A stretch of 6,739 nt of DNA, from assembly GCA_903898725.1 (NCBI GenBank), contig CAIUGQ010000051.1, positions 1-6,739 of the forward strand. Reading direction: 5' to 3'. Shown here in pieces: positions 4,439-6,739 of the stretch; the stretch's first letter is position 1, and each line of letters begins with the position of its first letter. The translations under genes were made by a program, and so were the position numbers. This stretch comes from an uncultured Burkholderiales bacterium (GTDB taxonomy: Bacteria > Pseudomonadota > Gammaproteobacteria > Burkholderiales > Burkholderiaceae_E). The notes beneath the pieces were generated by a model. That model saw only the letters and a program-made list of their open reading frames with translations. It did no database searches and was not told the origin of the DNA.

Positions 4439-6739
4439 TCAGTTCACCGCATCGAGCTTCGCGATCGACAGCGCGAGCCACTTCACGCCGTGCTTGCCGA
4501 AGTTGACCTGCACGCGGGCATCGGTGCCGCTGCCCTCGATGTTCAGGATCACGCCTTCGCCGAACTTCGCATGCGCCACGGTCTGACCCATCCGCCACGG
4601 CAGGCCGCGGTCGAACTTGCCGGCGAGACGGCGGTCGGACGCGGGCATCAGGTCGCCGCCCAGCGCCGAGCTGCGCCCGGGCTGCGACCACGACGGCTGC
4701 TCCCGGCTGCGTGACTCGCCGCCGCTGCGCGCGCCGCCGTTCCAGCCGCCGCCGCCCGCAGCCCAGTCCCCATGCCCGCCCCCCCAGCCGCCGCGGGCCA
4801 CGCCGTTGCGCGGCGTCAGCCACTTCAGCGGCCCCTCGGGCAGTTCCTCGAGGAAGCGCGAACGCACGTTGTAGCGGGTCTGGCCGTGCAGCATCCGCGT
4901 CTGCGAAAACGACAGGTAGAGCCGCTTGCGCGCGCGGGTGATCGCGACGTACATCAGCCGCCGCTCCTCCTCCAGCCCGTCGGCCTCCTGCGCCGAGTTC
5001 TCGTGCGGGAACAGCCCTTCCTCGAGGCCGGTGATGAACACCGCGTCGAACTCCAGCCCCTTGGCCGCGTGCACCGTCATCAGCTGCATCGCGTCGCTGC
5101 CCTCGAGCGCCTGGTTGTCGCCGGCCTCGAGCGAGGCGTGCGACAGGAACGCCGCCAGCGGCGTCGTGCGCGGCGCATCGGCCGCGTCGGCGTCGACGAT
5201 CACGCCGTCCTCGGACACGGTGACCGGCGCCTCGACGGCCGGCCCGGCCTGGGGCGCGGCGGCCGCCGTCACGCCGGCATTGGCCGGCACGTCCTGGCCG
5301 ACGCCCTGCTCGGAGAGGAAGGCGGCGGCCGCATTCACCAGCTCGCGCAGGTTCTCGATGCGGTCCTGGCCTTCCTTCTCGCTCTGGTAGTGCGTGATCA
5401 GCCCGCTGCGCTCGACGACGTGCTCGACGGTCTCGGGCAGCGCGAGCGCGCCGGTCTCGTGGCGCAGCCGTTCGATGAGCGCGACGAAGGCGCCGATCTT
5501 GCCGGAGGCCGCGCCGGCGCGCATGGCCGCGACCGCCGCGTACAGCGAAGTGTTGGCGGCGCGGGCGACGTCCTGCAGCTGCTCGACCGTGCGTGCGCCG
5601 ATGCCGCGCGCCGGGAAGTTGACCACCCGCAGGAACGCGGTGTCGTCGTCCGGGTTCTCCATCAGCCGCAGGTAGGCGAGCGCGTGCTTGATCTCGGCAC
5701 GCTCGAAGAAGCGCAGCCCGCCGTAGACGCGGTACGGGATGCCGGCGGAGAACAGCGCGTGCTCGAGCACGCGCGACTGCGCGTTGGAGCGGTACAGGAT
5801 CGCCATGTCGGCGCGCAGCCAGCCCTCGGCGATCAGCCCGCGGGCCTCCTCGATCAGCCACTGCGCCTCCTGGCCGTCACTGGTCGCCTCGTAGACGCGA
5901 ACCGGTTCGCCGACGCCCGCATCGGTCCAGAGCTCCTTGCCCAGGCGGCTCGAGTTCTGGCGGATCAGGTGGTTCGCGCAGTCGAGGATGTGCGCGTGCG
6001 AGCGGTAGTTCTGCTCGAGCTTGATCAGGTTGGGCACGCTGAACTCGTGCTCGAACGCCGACATGTTGCCGACGTTGGCGCCGCGGAACGCGTAGATGGA
6101 CTGGTCGTCGTCGCCCACCGCGAACACCGAGGCGCCCGGCCCGGCGAGCATCTTGAGCCACTTGTACTGCAGGACGTTGGTGTCCTGGAACTCGTCGACG
6201 AGGATGTGGCGAAAGCGCGCCTGGTAGTGCGCGCGCAGCGGCACGTTGCGCTCGAGCAGCTCGTACGAGCGCAGCAGCAGCTCGGCGAAGTCGACCACGC
6301 CCTCGCGCTGGCACTGCTCGTCGTAGGCGGCGTAGAGCTCGACGAAACGGCGGTTGTAGTCGTCGACCACCTCGACGTCCTTGGCGCGCAGCCCCTCCTC
6401 CTTCGAGCCGTTGATGAAGTGCTGGAGGTTGCGCGGCGGGTACTTCTCGTCGTCGACGTTGCGCGCCTTGAGCAGCCGCTTGATCGAGGCGAGCTGGTCG
6501 GCGGAGTCGAGGATCTGGAAGGTCTGCGGCAGCGCGGCGTCGCGATGGTGGGCGCGCAGCAGCCGGTTGCACAGCCCGTGGAACGTGCCGATCCACATGC
6601 CGCGCGGATTGATCGGCAGCATCGCGGACAGGCGCGTCATCATCTCGCGCGCCGCCTTGTTGGTGAAGGTCACCGCGAGGATGCCCGAGGGGCTGACCTG
6701 TCCGGTCTGCACCAGCCACGCGATGCGGGTGGTCAGCAC
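4439..6739 (-). CDS. uvrD: DNA helicase II, UvrD (5' end beyond right edge)
   Basis: UvrD is a superfamily 1A 3'-5' helicase that displaces the excised oligonucleotide in nucleotide excision repair and unwinds nicked strands in mismatch repair. 766 codons are visible. Counting from the first visible codon, motif Ia is AVTFTNKAAREM (22-33), motif II VDEFQDTN (181-188), motif III GDDDQSIYAFRGA (209-221), motif IV YRSNAQSR (316-323), motif V VHAAKGLEF (556-564) and motif VI EEERRLMYVAITRAR (590-604). The Q motif and Walker A lie off the right edge; by E. coli alignment about 40 codons are missing. The GTG at 6739-6737 is an internal Val, not the start. A Tudor-like C-terminal domain (about 705-766, with HAKFGEGVI and SGTDARVQV) argues for UvrD/PcrA over Rep. 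Two low-complexity segments stand out: an Ala/Pro/Asp-rich insertion (about 476-525) absent from E. coli UvrD, and a Gly/Trp-rich linker (about 649-671). The stop TGA is at 4441-4439. Confidence 0.97.
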   Translation of the reverse strand: MLTTRIAWLVQTGQVSPSGILAVTFTNKAAREMMTRLSAMLPINPRGMWIGTFHGLCNRLLRAHHRDAALPQTFQILDSADQLASIKRLLKARNVDDEKYPPRNLQHFINGSKEEGLRAKDVEVVDDYNRRFVELYAAYDEQCQREGVVDFAELLLRSYELLERNVPLRAHYQARFRHILVDEFQDTNVLQYKWLKMLAGPGASVFAVGDDDQSIYAFRGANVGNMSAFEHEFSVPNLIKLEQNYRSHAHILDCANHLIRQNSSRLGKELWTDAGVGEPVRVYEATSDGQEAQWLIEEARGLIAEGWLRADMAILYRSNAQSRVLEHALFSAGIPYRVYGGLRFFERAEIKHALAYLRLMENPDDDTAFLRVVNFPARGIGARTVEQLQDVARAANTSLYAAVAAMRAGAASGKIGAFVALIERLRHETGALALPETVEHVVERSGLITHYQSEKEGQDRIENLRELVNAAAAFLSEQGVGQDVPANAGVTAAAAPQAGPAVEAPVTVSEDGVIVDADAADAPRTTPLAAFLSHASLEAGDNQALEGSDAMQLMTVHAAKGLEFDAVFITGLEEGLFPHENSAQEADGLEEERRLMYVAITRARKRLYLSFSQTRMLHGQTRYNVRSRFLEELPEGPLKWLTPRNGVARGGWGGGHGDWAAGGGGWNGGARSGGESRSREQPSWSQPGRSSALGGDLMPASDRRLAGKFDRGLPWRMGQTVAHAKFGEGVILNIEGSGTDARVQVNFGKHGVKWLALSIAKLDAVN
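4756..4786 (-). other. Canonical G-quadruplex motif in the uvrD coding strand
   Basis: The plus strand shows C tracts at 4756-4758, 4763-4765, 4769-4772, 4776-4778 and 4780-4786, with loops of 4, 3, 3 and 1. The minus strand, which has the sense of the uvrD mRNA, thus carries five G tracts that fit the canonical quadruplex pattern in DNA and RNA. It encodes part of the Gly/Trp-rich linker, where three GGG Gly codons (rather than the prevalent GGC) extend the G tracts. Formation is predicted by pattern only. Confidence 0.45.

Noticed and set aside
4344..5861. A 505-codon minus-strand frame overlapping uvrD
   Set aside because: It is the uvrD sequence read one frame off, Arg/Ala/Gly-rich and without motifs, while the true uvrD frame has every expected helicase motif.
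6737..6739. GTG as the uvrD start codon
   Set aside because: Alignment with E. coli UvrD places this Val just upstream of HRIAWL-equivalent residues, after Walker A. A functional helicase needs the missing upstream motif, so the gene continues beyond the edge.
1..6739. A defence island, mobile element, CRISPR array or novel multi-gene system
   Set aside because: All five genes are conserved core-genome families with uniform composition and codon use. No repeats, integrase, transposase or tRNA junction is present.

Overview
This window is a high-GC (about 70% by eye, third codon positions almost all G or C) bacterial chromosome segment, packed with coding sequence. It holds five protein genes and only about 64 bases that lie between genes. 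The protein families and gene order (polA, a LOG/TIGR00730-family gene, an APH-fold homoserine kinase, a BPSS1780-like membrane protein, uvrD) resemble Betaproteobacteria of the Burkholderiales as I remember them. No database was consulted for this. I see no tRNA, rRNA, CRISPR, insertion sequence, phage or other mobile feature. This looks like core genome.

Layout. (1) 1-1839, minus strand: the first 613 codons of polA (DNA polymerase I), with intact 5'-nuclease and 3'-5' exonuclease domains. The gene runs off the left edge before the catalytic polymerase motifs. (2) 1838-2572, plus strand: a LOG-family (TIGR00730) nucleotide-processing protein. Its ATG interlocks with the polA ATG in one CATG, so this divergent pair has no intergenic space. 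(3) 2636-3619, plus strand: thrB, homoserine kinase of the APH-like type, after a 63-base gap holding an extended -10 promoter candidate and a C-rich, Shine-Dalgarno-free leader. (4) 3610-4437, plus strand: a multi-pass membrane protein overlapping thrB by 10 bases and probably translationally coupled to it. (5) 4439-6739, minus strand: uvrD (DNA helicase II), complete at its C-terminus but lacking its first roughly 40 codons, which lie beyond the right edge. It converges on the membrane-protein gene with one base between the stop codons.

How the parts relate. PolA and UvrD act together in nucleotide excision repair (UvrD displaces the cut oligonucleotide, PolA fills the gap). They flank a plus-strand cluster that makes O-phosphohomoserine (threonine pathway), a probable nucleotide-recycling enzyme and a membrane protein of unknown role. 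Nothing in the sequence links these functions mechanistically.

No undescribed multi-gene system is evident. The most interesting signals are regulatory. Both genes of the divergent pair appear to carry each other's promoter inside their coding sequence, marked by clusters of codons otherwise unused in those genes. Two canonical G-quadruplex motifs are also present, one against the thrB start codon and one in the Gly/Trp-rich linker of uvrD.
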